From contig NZ_JADOTV010000012.1 of NCBI RefSeq assembly GCF_015767245.1, positions 62,001-126,000 on the forward strand: a stretch of 64,000 nt of DNA, given 5' to 3'. The notes below the pieces were generated by a model. That model was given only the letters and a program-made list of their open reading frames with translations, was not told where the DNA came from and made no database searches. Position numbers and translations under genes: made by a program. Source of the stretch: Aureivirga sp. CE67. Its GTDB lineage: Bacteria; Bacteroidota; Bacteroidia; Flavobacteriales; Flavobacteriaceae. Positions 8,527-18,135 of the stretch are shown here, one piece after another (the stretch's first letter is position 1; every line of letters begins with the position of its first letter).

Positions 8527-8961
8527 TTAATTTTTAATCCTTTTCAAAACATAATAAAATAAACCAAAAGCTAAAATTAAATTTCCTGTTATTTGTGCGA
8601 AAAATACATTTTCTTCTCTTTTTTCAAAAACTTCATCTAATTCTCCACTTATAATAGCATTTCCACACCATCTAGGACTATAATCATATTCATGTTTGTA
8701 TTGTGAAATGAAAAAAAGAATAACTGTCATAGATGCGAGTTTTATTAAATCTTTTTTGTTCAAGTTTAAAAATCTTTCAATAGATAATATTTTGAATATA
8801 ATTAGTAGTTCTATCAAAATCATATAAACATGAAACCAAGGAATGTATTCATAAGGAATAAAGAACAATAAATTAGAAAGTAAGGCACTTAAAATAATAA
8901 TACCTAAATGAATAGAAATAATTAATAAAAATCCAGCAATGTAGTTTTTTTGGGTTTGCAT
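8527..8961 (-). CDS. hypothetical membrane protein, 144 aa
   Basis: Unrecognised 144-residue protein with four predicted transmembrane segments (about residues 8-32, 38-58, 72-88 and 122-140) and a loop with one Cys between the third and fourth. A bidirectional hairpin terminator lies upstream at 9042-9078, so transcription starts between the terminator and 8961. No family or substrate can be suggested. Confidence 0.55.
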   Translation of the reverse strand: MQTQKNYIAGFLLIISIHLGIIILSALLSNLLFFIPYEYIPWFHVYMILIELLIIFKILSIERFLNLNKKDLIKLASMTVILFFISQYKHEYDYSPRWCGNAIISGELDEVFEKREENVFFAQITGNLILAFGLFYYVLKRIKN

Positions 8962-9041
8962 TTTTTGTAAAAAATTAATGAAAAGTAAAAATACATGATT
9001 TTTAATACGTTCTATTTTATGTTTTTAGAAATAATTATAAA

Positions 9042-9078
9042 AAAAATCATGTCAAAATTAAGTCATGACATGATTTTT
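9042..9078. terminator. terminator of the serine hydrolase gene
   Basis: AAAAATCATGTCA (9042-9054) pairs perfectly with TGACATGATTTTT (9066-9078) across an 11-nt loop; it lies directly downstream of the minus-strand gene ending at 9100. Confidence 0.9.
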
Positions 9079-9099
9079 AAAATATTTTAAACTAAAGAA

Positions 9100-10758
9100 T
9101 TATTGCTTCGAAAATTTTAGATTTTTAACTCTTCCTGTAGATAATCTAAATTCCTTTTTATTACTGTCAAACTCTAAGGTAAATGCAGAACCTAGTTGCA
9201 AAATGTTTTCTTTTATTTGTTTCAAAGGAGAAATTTTATTCCCTTTTACATATAATGAAATACCATTTTCTTCATTTTTTAAAGTATAAACAATATCCAA
9301 TTCAGGGCTATAATATTTTCCAGCATAATTTTCTAAATCGGAATTACTGTAAGAATTTAAAGGAGTATATTCTTTGTAAGTTGATAAACTACTACCTGGA
9401 ATATCCAATATAAATTCCTTTGGACTTTTCGATTTAGTGATTTCAAGAGTTATTGGAATATTCGGTCCAATCCAATGAAATTTATTTTTTGCAATAGGAA
9501 CCATTTTTGTAGCAACTCCATTACTTCGAACATAATACAAAGTATCCTCTCTGATTTCTAATTTTCGACTTAATTTATGATCATCACTCCAGTAAATTCC
9601 CTCGTATTTTCGTAGTTTTTTTCTAGAAAGTGAGATTGTTTTAAGGTCATTTTTCTCAGAATCATCATTTGTATTTTCTTTTTCAAACACATCTTCCAGA
9701 AAGATATCTGCAATTTGATTTGCTTTTCTTGATGCTCTTGCATCAGCTCTATTTGCTAAAAGAATCACACTAAAATGTTGTTCTGGAAAACGAATCATTT
9801 CTGCCCTAAAACCAACAAAAGAACCACCATGACTTATTGTTTTTTGACCTCTGTAATCACTAACATCCAAACCTGCTGCATAAGTGATTTTTTCTCCATT
9901 ATTTAAAGTTCCTACTTCCGTCATTTGCTTCCAAAAATCTTTGTTCAAATTTTTTGAATCATAAAAAGCATCATCCCATTTTTTTAAATCTTCAATACTT
10001 GTGAAAATTCCTCCATCACCAATCATATTTAAATTTGTCATACTTATGGAAAATCCATTTCCATTTGGAGCATATCCAGAAGCACGATTTTTTACAACTC
10101 GACTATAATCATTATGAAAATGCGTTGCATTCATTCCAAGAGGTTTGAAAATTTTCTGATCTGCATATTCTGCCATCGAAACGCCACTTACTTTATTTAC
10201 AATTTGTCCAAGTAGCCAATACCCAGAATTACTATAAGTATATTCTTCTCCAGGGTTGAAATTTAATTCTTGTTGATTTACAAGCCATTTCATTAAAGTT
10301 TCATCTGTGTAAAAATCTTCACTTTCAAAACTAGAAAGTTGTGCCAACACAAGATAATCTCTGATTCCACTTGTGTGATTTAGTAGATGTTTTACAGTGA
10401 TTTTGTCTGCATAAGAAGGAAATTCTGGAAAGAATTTAGAAAGATGTTCCTCCAAAGATAATTTACCTTCTTGAGCTAAAAGTACGATACAAGCAGCTGT
10501 AAATTGCTTGGAAACAGAAGCGATACGAAAAACGCTTTTCGAATCATTTGGTATGTTGTATTCTAAATTTGCAGCTCCATATCCTTTGGCATAAATCAGC
10601 TTACCGTCTTTTATAATTCCTAGAGAAGCTCCTGGATTTTCAAGAGAATTCCAATCTTCAAAAATAGCGTCCACGCTTTCTTGTTGCGGAATTTGATTTT
10701 GAGCTTTTAAAACCATAAAATTTAAGAATAGGAGTAGAGTTAAAAATGAATATTTCAT
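9100..10758 (-). CDS. secreted serine hydrolase, beta-lactamase/class C fold
   Basis: Exported 552-residue protein with a signal peptide (about residues 1-19, ending VLKA-Q) and a beta-lactamase/transpeptidase-like domain. The nucleophile motif SVSK is at 81-84, YSN near 178 and HGG near 310, all in the class C/esterase EstB/ClbP-like order. The last 170 residues form a separate mostly beta domain, as in Pab87-like D-aminopeptidases. Likely a periplasmic or surface peptidase or esterase; true beta-lactam resistance is not implied. It is monocistronic, with its own terminator. The TonB-like barrel gene ends about 100 bp upstream. Confidence 0.88.
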   Translation of the reverse strand: MKYSFLTLLLFLNFMVLKAQNQIPQQESVDAIFEDWNSLENPGASLGIIKDGKLIYAKGYGAANLEYNIPNDSKSVFRIASVSKQFTAACIVLLAQEGKLSLEEHLSKFFPEFPSYADKITVKHLLNHTSGIRDYLVLAQLSSFESEDFYTDETLMKWLVNQQELNFNPGEEYTYSNSGYWLLGQIVNKVSGVSMAEYADQKIFKPLGMNATHFHNDYSRVVKNRASGYAPNGNGFSISMTNLNMIGDGGIFTSIEDLKKWDDAFYDSKNLNKDFWKQMTEVGTLNNGEKITYAAGLDVSDYRGQKTISHGGSFVGFRAEMIRFPEQHFSVILLANRADARASRKANQIADIFLEDVFEKENTNDDSEKNDLKTISLSRKKLRKYEGIYWSDDHKLSRKLEIREDTLYYVRSNGVATKMVPIAKNKFHWIGPNIPITLEITKSKSPKEFILDIPGSSLSTYKEYTPLNSYSNSDLENYAGKYYSPELDIVYTLKNEENGISLYVKGNKISPLKQIKENILQLGSAFTLEFDSNKKEFRLSTGRVKNLKFSKQ

Positions 10759-10857
10759 TAGAACGATTTTTTGTTTTAAGTTTTTTTGTGATTTTTTTCA
10801 ACGTTATAAACGATTGAAATGTGTTGTTTAGTGTATTAATTTTAAACATACTTTTTT

Positions 10858-13491
10858 TTAAATAGAAAATCGAACTTTAAACAAAAACTGTCTTGGCCTT
10901 AAAGTGAAATTTGATTCCACATAACTGTAATTATTTATGTTTATCGTTTTATATTCTTCATTGTTGAAAATGTTGTTGAATTGAAATTCAAAATCAATTT
11001 TTTTCTTTTTCCAAGTATAACGATAAACGATGTCTGCAAAGAAGTTTTCTGTGTTTTGTGAAAACAAATTATTTTTTACAAATTCAGTTTTTAATCCCAA
11101 ATATTGATTTTTTTTAGGATAAAAATTTACATTGAATTTATGCATTTGCTGTGTGATAGTTTGGTTGTTTTGTTTTTGAATTTCATTGTTTGAAAACTGA
11201 AGAGTGCTTTCAATTTCTGTATTTAGCCAATTTGTAATATCCGTATCAATTTTTCCATTTAAGCGCCAAGTTTGTGTGGCTATATCCGTAATTTCAGAAT
11301 TTAATATTTGCTGAAAATCCTGTAAACTATAATTAACTCCAATTGTGAAATTACTCTTTAAATCACTAAAATATTTACTAATTCTACTCATCAAATTATG
11401 ACTAAAACGCTCATTGTCTTTTTGAATCGCTTCTAGTTCTGTAGCGCCGTTTTCTAAGATTTTATTTTCATACAAAACATTATTATCCGTTTTTGAATGA
11501 CTATAAATAGCACTAAAAAATAAAGACTCAATAGGATTTCTATAATTTATAGAAGCAGAATAATGTAAGTTTTGTGTTTCAGGAAGTGGTGCATCAATTC
11601 TTTGAATTTTACGGTAATTTTGTAAAATATAATTATAATAAACCTGATTTATAGTTCCAAACTGATTGCTCAACTGTGCCGAAGTAGACAAACGCCAATA
11701 GGAAGTTAAATCGTAAGTGATTGAAGCTCTTGGTTCAAAAGTTAGTCGGTTTAGATCTTGATTTTTATGAAGCGGTTTATCTTTCAGTTGATAATTATGA
11801 AAAAAAATAGGAGTATTCAGTTCTATTCGCCATTTCTTCTTTTTGTATTGATTTTGTAGAAGTACATAAAATTTAGAGCGTGTCCAGTCCAAATTATTAT
11901 CAAACTCTCCATTCAAATTATTTTCAGAAGTTTGAATATCACTTTCTAATTTTTGAACTTCAAATTGAAAACCAACTTTAGGAGAAAAGCTAAACGCTTT
12001 CCAGCCTTTTGTAAAGCCTAATGAGTTATTTGTATAAAAAGTATTTAGCTCTATATTTTGAATTACTTCGTTATAAGTATTTCCATTATTCAGTAAATCG
12101 TTAAACTGTCCAGGCTGAACAGTCAATGATTGTGGAGTTTTGTATAAACCAACATAAGATTTTAAAGTAGCAATTTGATTTCCTAAAGAAAATAAAGTTT
12201 TAAAATCGTTATTTAATTTAAAATATCTATTACTCAAATTTTGGTTAATATTTTCCTCATTTTGTTGAATAGCTCCATGTTCGCTATCCCAAAAACCTTG
12301 AAATTTTAAACTGTTTTTTAAATATTTATTATCTGTGTTTTTTTGAAGTGTAAGATTAGTTTCAAGAGTGTTTGTATAAAGTTTATTGTATTTTTTTTCA
12401 AACAAAGAAATCGTTTCATTTGCTGTAAAAAACTTAGTGTTTGTATAACCATTTTGCTTTTGATAATCATTCAAATAAGAAACATTTAATCGTAATTCAT
12501 AATCATTTTTCAGTTTTTGTAAATAATTCAAAGTAATCAAATGAATATTATTATCCAACCAACGTTTTTCAGAAAAATTAGGTGTGCTTAATTGTTGAAT
12601 CGAAAGCCAATCTTGTTTGCTATCGTTGTGTTCAAATTTCTCCAATAAATCTTCGATAGTCAAAGTTTTTAGTTGAGAAGCCACATCATCTCCAATATTA
12701 TTTGCTTGATAAGAATTCAGCATTTGTCTTTTTTTTGAAAACAACATTGGCGTTGCATTTACATCCCAAAGCAAAGGAGAAAAACCAGAACCTAATTCAA
12801 TTTGTCCAGTTACTGTATAGCTGTTTTTTAATTTAATATTAATAGCAGCTTGGTCTGAATATACCAAGCTGTCTAAAACCTTAATTGGTTGATGATTTTC
12901 TAAAATTTGAACTTTATAAACTTTTTTATGTGGTAAATTATTATTTGCAAGATTATATTTTCCTTCAAGTAAATCTAATCCTTCAATATAATATTTGTTG
13001 ATAGGTTTCCCTTGATATAATATTTTTCCATCATTTAAAACTTCAATTCCTGGCATATTTTTCAAAACGTCAGAAATAGAAATATCTTCTTGCTTAGAAA
13101 ACGCTTTAACCGAATAATTTATAGTATCTCCTTTTTGAGTTATTCCTTTTGGTTTTACTACCACTTCTTTTAATTCAGTAACTTCTTCTTCTAAAACAAA
13201 ATTTAATTTTTGAGTTTTATTATCAATGATTTTTACAATTGTTTTAAAACCCATCGACCTAATATTAAGCTGAATTTTTTCATTATTTGATTTTAAAGAA
13301 ATAGAAAAATTCCCTTTAGAATCTGAAATATCATAGCTAAGAATAGTTTCTGTATTTACTTCGGTAATCGTAATACTAGAACGAGAAACTGGATTTCCTT
13401 TTTTTGTTGTTAATTTTCCATTGATTATAGATTGAGAAAAACTACTAATCGTGAAACAAAAAATAAAAAACGCTATAAAAAAATGCTTCAT
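10858..13491 (-). CDS. TonB-like outer membrane barrel with carboxypeptidase-regulatory-like domain
   Basis: An 877-residue outer membrane protein: signal peptide (about 1-19, ...SSFS-Q), a carboxypeptidase-D regulatory-like domain (about 22-105, opening with ING), a plug-like segment (ISISDVLKNMPGIEVL, about 137-152, followed by YYIEGLDLL), and a long beta-barrel ending in an aromatic strand (FLFKVRFSI). Proteins of this shape regularly accompany GLPGLI-family proteins in Flavobacteria. It is the last gene of an operon with the GLPGLI gene (7 bp upstream) and a small Cys-containing peptide. The cargo is unknown; export or receptor function for the peptide is an inference. Confidence 0.85.
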   Translation of the reverse strand: MKHFFIAFFIFCFTISSFSQSIINGKLTTKKGNPVSRSSITITEVNTETILSYDISDSKGNFSISLKSNNEKIQLNIRSMGFKTIVKIIDNKTQKLNFVLEEEVTELKEVVVKPKGITQKGDTINYSVKAFSKQEDISISDVLKNMPGIEVLNDGKILYQGKPINKYYIEGLDLLEGKYNLANNNLPHKKVYKVQILENHQPIKVLDSLVYSDQAAINIKLKNSYTVTGQIELGSGFSPLLWDVNATPMLFSKKRQMLNSYQANNIGDDVASQLKTLTIEDLLEKFEHNDSKQDWLSIQQLSTPNFSEKRWLDNNIHLITLNYLQKLKNDYELRLNVSYLNDYQKQNGYTNTKFFTANETISLFEKKYNKLYTNTLETNLTLQKNTDNKYLKNSLKFQGFWDSEHGAIQQNEENINQNLSNRYFKLNNDFKTLFSLGNQIATLKSYVGLYKTPQSLTVQPGQFNDLLNNGNTYNEVIQNIELNTFYTNNSLGFTKGWKAFSFSPKVGFQFEVQKLESDIQTSENNLNGEFDNNLDWTRSKFYVLLQNQYKKKKWRIELNTPIFFHNYQLKDKPLHKNQDLNRLTFEPRASITYDLTSYWRLSTSAQLSNQFGTINQVYYNYILQNYRKIQRIDAPLPETQNLHYSASINYRNPIESLFFSAIYSHSKTDNNVLYENKILENGATELEAIQKDNERFSHNLMSRISKYFSDLKSNFTIGVNYSLQDFQQILNSEITDIATQTWRLNGKIDTDITNWLNTEIESTLQFSNNEIQKQNNQTITQQMHKFNVNFYPKKNQYLGLKTEFVKNNLFSQNTENFFADIVYRYTWKKKKIDFEFQFNNIFNNEEYKTININNYSYVESNFTLRPRQFLFKVRFSI

Positions 13492-13498
13492 TCATTAT

Positions 13499-14284
13499 TT
13501 AGTTTAACTCGATCGGATTGTTTTTATATTTATTTCTTTCTCTATGATTTCTATCGTATTTGTCCATTCCTTCTTTAGGAATTCGAATTCCTGGATTGTA
13601 TAAAATTAAAGAAGGTTTTTGTTTGATTTTTTTCTTAAAGTCAGCAAATTTTTCTTTCGAAATAGTTTTAAAATCTGATGTTATCAAATATGAATTATAG
13701 TCAGCTAGTTTTTGAATCGAAAATGCTTTAAAAGAATAATGGTTTTGATCGTCATGAATTTCAAGAATTAATCCTGGTAAACCTTTGAATTTATAAGGTC
13801 CATCTTGAATAGAAATCTCATTCGTATACCACGCGATATAATTTCTTCCACCATAAGAAACGGTTGCTTTTCTTGCATTATAACCCAATATTTTTTTCTT
13901 CTCTTTATTATCCAATTTCCAATTTAGATTTACATCTTCAGAAAGTTTGAATTTATAAGCCGTATAATCATAAAAAGAGTTTATTTTTTCTCCATCACTA
14001 TTTTTTACGATACTATATCGAAATTTAGGTTTTGTAATAGAAAAAAGCGCATTCGGATTGTTGGATTGTAGTATAGAGTCTTTTAAAAAGACAGATTCAG
14101 GTCTAAAAAAAGATTCATTTTTCTGAGAAATATCCAAATACATTATATCATATTGAATATTATTAGCATCGGTAGAATCAATTTGATAAGTAAGCTCGTA
14201 TTTAATTCTGTAATTGTTTTGAGAAAAGATAGATTGGGCAGAAAAGATTACCAGAATTAGAAATAATAATTTATAGTTTTTCAT
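13499..14284 (-). CDS. GLPGLI family protein
   Basis: Secreted 261-residue protein with a signal peptide (about 1-21, ending IFS-Q) and the name-giving motif KFKGLPGLILEIHD near residue 170. GLPGLI proteins (TIGR01200/Porph_ging) are a Bacteroidota-specific family of unknown biochemical role, usually placed beside a TonB-type barrel, as here. The ending INKYK-NNPIELN matches the family's habit of a short polar tail. It lies between a 72-aa Cys-containing exported peptide and the barrel; a 10-bp stem hairpin precedes it. Confidence 0.92.
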   Translation of the reverse strand: MKNYKLLFLILVIFSAQSIFSQNNYRIKYELTYQIDSTDANNIQYDIMYLDISQKNESFFRPESVFLKDSILQSNNPNALFSITKPKFRYSIVKNSDGEKINSFYDYTAYKFKLSEDVNLNWKLDNKEKKKILGYNARKATVSYGGRNYIAWYTNEISIQDGPYKFKGLPGLILEIHDDQNHYSFKAFSIQKLADYNSYLITSDFKTISKEKFADFKKKIKQKPSLILYNPGIRIPKEGMDKYDRNHRERNKYKNNPIELN

Positions 14285-14346
14285 GTTTTTGTTTAATATT
14301 GATAAAAAATCACTGTTTAAATAAATTTACGGATTAATTTGAAATA

Positions 14347-14371
14347 GAGTATGCTTAAAAAAAGCATACTC
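14347..14371 (-). promoter_or_regulatory. intercistronic hairpin (attenuator or processing site)
   Basis: GAGTATGCTT (14347-14356) and AAGCATACTC (14362-14371) form a perfect 10-bp stem with a 5-nt loop between the peptide stop and the GLPGLI start. In the direction of transcription it is not followed by a strong T tract, so partial termination or mRNA stabilisation upstream of it fits better than full termination. Confidence 0.6.
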
Positions 14372-14385
14372 CATATTCTAAATAT

Positions 14386-14604
14386 TTATTGACATCCTCC
14401 GTCCCATTCCCAAAGGAATGCTATTAAATCTACAGTACTTACATTTTCGTGACATACTTCCCAAGAACCACCACAAGAATCATTAAAATCGAAACATTCC
14501 ATAAAGGCTGCTTCTTCTTCTGAAATAGAAGGCTTTGAATCAGTGCTTGCAAAACTTAAAGCTGTTGCTAATACAAAAGTTAATGTTAAAAGAAAATTTT
14601 TCAT
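14386..14604 (-). CDS. small exported Cys-containing peptide
   Basis: A 72-residue protein: a clear signal peptide (about 1-19, ALSFA-S) followed by a 50-residue acidic mature part with four Cys (ECFDFNDSC, WEVCHE, GGCQ) and three Trp. The C-terminal GGCQ ends exactly at the stop. Two disulfides, or a metal or peptide modification, are possible; no maturase or protease is encoded nearby. It is the first gene of the operon with GLPGLI and the barrel, which suggests that it is the substrate or partner of those two. I do not know a named family for it. Confidence 0.7.
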   Translation of the reverse strand: MKNFLLTLTFVLATALSFASTDSKPSISEEEAAFMECFDFNDSCGGSWEVCHENVSTVDLIAFLWEWDGGCQ

Positions 14605-15029
14605 TTTATTTTAATTTAAAAAGGTTAGAAATACTAAACTTTATAAGTTTTAGGTCATTATTGTTTAGTTTGTGGACGTTCCACTTTTTAGACCTGACTA
14701 CTTTAATTGTGCACTTTCAGAGAGTCATTTTTTAATTTCATGTGTTTGGGAGTACTCCTCAAAAATATTTATTCCTAAAACCAAATATTTTTATATCACG
14801 CTTTATGTAAACATTTGTTTGTATTAAAATTAATATTTTAACATGAATAAATCAAATATTAAGAGTTTTTAATTTTAAATATTTAATAATTACGTAGTTT
14901 TGCTTGTTTCGGAGTTTTGTGCGTTTTCTAGAAACGGTGTGGGTTTAGCCTAAAAAAAGAAGTTTTTAAAAAAATAAAATAATTTTTGAGAGAGTAGGTA
15001 AGGGAGTTAAAATTCTTTTTAAAAGAAGT
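14605..15029. other. 425-bp gene-free region
   Basis: AT-rich region upstream of the peptide/GLPGLI/barrel operon and downstream of the VOC gene, so it should hold the operon promoter. A +-strand ORF (14535-14735) overlaps the peptide gene and looks like a shadow. Apart from an AT-rich run and a weak poly-T end for the VOC gene, I see no structured element. Confidence 0.5.
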
Positions 15030-15377
15030 TTATTTATTTTTCAATTCAATTTTTCGTCCATCCAAATCTTGAACAATTGCAATTTGTCCCCACTCAGTTT
15101 CTTTTATTTTTGAAATGACTTCCCAGTTAGATAATTTTAAAAGTTCCATTTTTGATTCTAAGTCTGGAATTTCGAATCCAAGTCTTAAAGAATTATCTGC
15201 TTTGTTCATAGATTTAGTCAAAGGATAAATTTCAAAAACAAAACCATCTATTTCAGAAGAATAATGAAAAGGACCATTTCCATGTCGATGATAAGTAAAA
15301 TCAAAACCAAGCAACTCATATTGATTTTTTAATAATTCAATATTTTCAGTTCGGATTACTATTAGGTTTATTTTCAT
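15030..15377 (-). CDS. VOC family (glyoxalase/dioxygenase-fold) protein
   Basis: A 115-residue cytoplasmic protein with the paired beta-alpha-beta-beta-beta layout of the vicinal oxygen chelate superfamily: MKINLIVIRTENIELLKNQY at the start, then FHYSSEIDGFVFEIYP, LRLGFEIPD, and the closing IVQDLDGRKIELK. The final motif (xDPDGxxxEL type) and the Glu in the middle strand are typical metal-site positions, although the first His ligand is not obvious. Members include glyoxalase-like and antibiotic-binding proteins; no specific substrate can be given. Monocistronic. Confidence 0.85.
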   Translation of the reverse strand: MKINLIVIRTENIELLKNQYELLGFDFTYHRHGNGPFHYSSEIDGFVFEIYPLTKSMNKADNSLRLGFEIPDLESKMELLKLSNWEVISKIKETEWGQIAIVQDLDGRKIELKNK

Positions 15378-15426
15378 TATTAGAGTTTTTTAATGAAGTT
15401 TGATTTTAGGGGACAAATTTTTATGT

Positions 15427-16785
15427 TTAATTTAGAATATAAATAGATTTCGTAAATGATTTGCTTCCTTGTTTGATAGACATAAAGTAGATTCCTGAAT
15501 CTAAATTTAATTCCATTTTATTTTCTCCTTTGTTTAAAGAAAAATTGGAGATCACAGCATGTCCTAAATTATTAAACACATTTAATGTACTTTTATCTTT
15601 TTCTATATTTATAATTAGTTGATTTGATGTAGGATTTGGATAAATTTTAATTTCATTATCAAATTCATTTATATTCAAATTATCAGAATTATTTAAATGA
15701 ACAGAAAGCTCTTGAGACCATAAAATATCAGGAAGATTATCATTATTCAAATCGCTAGAAAAAACTTGATCTGTAAAAGGAAGATTTCCTTGATATACTA
15801 GATTTTGAGTACTAAAATTTCCTTCACCGTCATTTTCAAACCAAACTAATTTTCCAACTTGTGGTAAAGCTGTAAATAGATCAATGTCGCCATCATTATC
15901 GAAATCATTTGAAGTAATCGACAAACATTGTTGAATATTTGAGTCAATTTCTTTTGGAGAAGAAAAATTTCCTTGTCCATCATTTTCATACCATTTTAAT
16001 GAATTTGCAGCAGCATTTTCAACTAACAAATCAAAATCACCATCATTATCAAAATCATTCGAGTTTATAAGAAATACCAAGTGATGATTGTCAGGAATAG
16101 ATTCCGTTCGTTCAGCATCATAACTAATAACACCTTCAGTATTTTTATAAACTATTGTTTTAACACCTCCAACAATTATATCTTTAAATCCATCAGTATC
16201 AATATCGACAACTTGTAAATCATAAAATTCTGTATTAAGACCAGAAGGAATAATACTTTTTTCAAAATTTCCAGAGCCGTCATTCAGATAAATAATCAAA
16301 GCAGTATCAGCAATTAGAATAATATCTTTATGATTATCATTATTGATATCATCAATTTTTACTTTTTTCGGTTGATAGATTTCAGAATCTAAAATGATTT
16401 GTGAAGAAAACTCACCTGAATCATTTTTGTAAAGAAATAATTTTCCATTATTCGTAAAACTCTCAAACGTGACAATATCTTTCCAACCGTTTCCATCCAA
16501 ATCTTCTGAAGCAACACTTAGTGGAAAATTAATGCCATTAGCGATAATTTGTTGATTTTCAAAAGTTCCATTTCCTTGATTTAAATAAAAACCAATCTGA
16601 TTATTTTGCGAAAATTTCTGAGAAACAACAATGTCTTCAAAAGAATCATTATTCAAATCTGCTGTGATTATTTCTGTAATTCCAATTGCATCAGAATCAA
16701 TAATAGTTCTGTCAGAAAACTGACCAAATCCATTATTAATTCCAAATAATGAACATAAAGTTAAAAGTTTAATAGTGTTTTTCAT
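15427..16785 (-). CDS. T9SS-secreted FG-GAP/VCBS repeat protein
   Basis: Surface or secreted 452-residue protein. A signal peptide (about 1-22, ending GFG-Q) is followed by seven calcium-binding-loop repeats of FG-GAP/VCBS type (DLNNDSFEDI, DLDGNGWKDI, DINNDNHKDI, DIDTDGFKDI, DFDNDGDFDL, DFDNDGDIDL, DLNNDNLPDI), which should form one seven-bladed beta-propeller. The last 75 residues are a type A sorting domain (IKIYPNPTSNQLIINI... to the C-terminus) that directs secretion by the type IX system. The ATG at 16785 is chosen; a longer frame to 16905 would put 40 residues before the signal peptide. Probably an adhesin or binding protein. Confidence 0.9.
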   Translation of the reverse strand: MKNTIKLLTLCSLFGINNGFGQFSDRTIIDSDAIGITEIITADLNNDSFEDIVVSQKFSQNNQIGFYLNQGNGTFENQQIIANGINFPLSVASEDLDGNGWKDIVTFESFTNNGKLFLYKNDSGEFSSQIILDSEIYQPKKVKIDDINNDNHKDIILIADTALIIYLNDGSGNFEKSIIPSGLNTEFYDLQVVDIDTDGFKDIIVGGVKTIVYKNTEGVISYDAERTESIPDNHHLVFLINSNDFDNDGDFDLLVENAAANSLKWYENDGQGNFSSPKEIDSNIQQCLSITSNDFDNDGDIDLFTALPQVGKLVWFENDGEGNFSTQNLVYQGNLPFTDQVFSSDLNNDNLPDILWSQELSVHLNNSDNLNINEFDNEIKIYPNPTSNQLIINIEKDKSTLNVFNNLGHAVISNFSLNKGENKMELNLDSGIYFMSIKQGSKSFTKSIYILN

Positions 16786-17040
16786 TTTGTAAAATATGTT
16801 TTGTAGTGAAAGATATACAAATAATATTTTATTCGATAGGAGTGTATTCTGTTTTAAAATTTTTTCCATCCACAAAAGGAATAATTCCCAAAAACATCTA
16901 TACAAATCTAGATTCCATAATAATTAAATCATTATTTTCTGTAAGTCCAAAATATTCGATATTATTACTAAATTTCCATAAAACAACTAATGAAAAATCC
17001 GATTTCCATTTTTTTATTTTGATATGGGAATTAAAATATT

Positions 17041-17496
17041 TTAACACAGTGTACCCTTTTGAAGTTTAATTGTATATTTATTGTTAGGTAAAAATTGTAT
17101 ACGATAAACAGTTGGTATCCATTCTTTAAATGTAAATGACTCAGTTGTCATAAAATTAAATCGAACATCGTAAATGTTTGAGTTGATTTTACGTACAACA
17201 AAATTTTTCCTTTTCGCATTTGGACAATAATATTCTCGATCCCGTTTAACTATTTCAATAATTTCAATATCTGAGTATTTTTTTATTTGATTTCTTTTTT
17301 TAAGAATCTCATCTTTTTTTTGTAATTCATTTACTAAAGAGTTTAATTCTATATTTTGTGAATTTATTATACTATCCTTTTTAGTTAAATTATTTTCAAG
17401 CTCTGAAATTTTTTCCTGAAGATTATTTATTTTTTCTTGATTACAACTTGATATTAATATTGTAAAACAGATTAATAATATTTTATTTTTTTTCAT
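17041..17496 (-). CDS. lipoprotein with coiled coil, unknown
   Basis: A 151-residue lipoprotein: signal peptide with lipobox ISSC (Cys18), then a heptad-rich coiled coil (about 22-65, NNLQEKISELENNL and similar), then a small beta domain with two Cys (YYCPNAKRK and the C-terminal TLC) that could form a disulfide. I do not recognise the family. It lies 13 bp downstream of a GNAT-like gene on the same strand and is probably cotranscribed with it. Confidence 0.6.
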   Translation of the reverse strand: MKKNKILLICFTILISSCNQEKINNLQEKISELENNLTKKDSIINSQNIELNSLVNELQKKDEILKKRNQIKKYSDIEIIEIVKRDREYYCPNAKRKNFVVRKINSNIYDVRFNFMTTESFTFKEWIPTVYRIQFLPNNKYTIKLQKGTLC

Positions 17497-17509
17497 TTAT
17501 ATTATGAAT

Positions 17510-17992
17510 TTATTCTTTAATATATAATCCAATTAGATAATCATCTCTTTCTGATTGATAAGATTTTCCAATTTTTTTAAAATTTAGTTGTTCTAATATG
17601 TTAATCATCTTTTTATTCTCATCTCTTACAGTTGCATATATATAAGGTTTGAATTCTGATAATATTTTTGTAATAATTTTACCATTACCTACTTCTAAAG
17701 AAACTATCCATCCTAATTCGTATTTAAATTTTTCAGGGTTTTTAGAAGTATTTGCTTTATTAAAAACTTTATTTCTGTAAGTTGTATTTGGAATTTTTAG
17801 AGCACCTACAGCTTTTGGTGTCTTAGGATTCGGATATAAAATAAGAATAGGATTTTTATATATTAAATTATCAAAATGAGAAATATTAACTTCTCCAGCT
17901 TTTAAAACAGTTTTTTTTATGAAGTTTATTTCTTTTGATGTGAAATAATTAGATTCTCCAATTTTGTAGTTAGTTTTATTTTTTGATTCCAT
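17510..17992 (-). CDS. GNAT-like acetyltransferase, divergent
   Basis: A 160-residue soluble protein. The second half (YELGWIVSLEVGNGKI, then YIYATVRDENKKMINILEQLNFKKIG) follows the beta4-alpha3-beta5-alpha4 pattern of GNAT acetyltransferases, with the terminal LxxLxFKKIG typical of their last helix and strand. The acetyl-CoA P-loop (Q/RxxGxG/A) is degenerate: VGNGK occupies the expected place. The substrate is unknown. Assignment is from pattern only. The neighbouring lipoprotein is likely in the same operon. Confidence 0.55.
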   Translation of the reverse strand: MESKNKTNYKIGESNYFTSKEINFIKKTVLKAGEVNISHFDNLIYKNPILILYPNPKTPKAVGALKIPNTTYRNKVFNKANTSKNPEKFKYELGWIVSLEVGNGKIITKILSEFKPYIYATVRDENKKMINILEQLNFKKIGKSYQSERDDYLIGLYIKE

Positions 17993-18135
17993 ATAAAATT
18001 ATTTTGTCTATTTTTTTCACTATAAATATCCAGAAAACTAAAGTTCATAGCAGTAGACAAACAAATATAATTGATACGTTATGAAAAACAAAAATTATAT
18101 AATTATAAATCTATTTGTTTTAAAGAAAAATGCAA

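Noticed and set aside
9100-10758. Beta-lactam resistance gene
   Set aside because: The fold carries SxxK, YxN and HGG, but the layout with a C-terminal beta domain is that of D-aminopeptidase/esterase-like proteins; no evidence for resistance.
14535-14735. 66-aa plus-strand ORF overlapping the Cys peptide
   Set aside because: Antisense shadow of the peptide gene, no recognisable feature.
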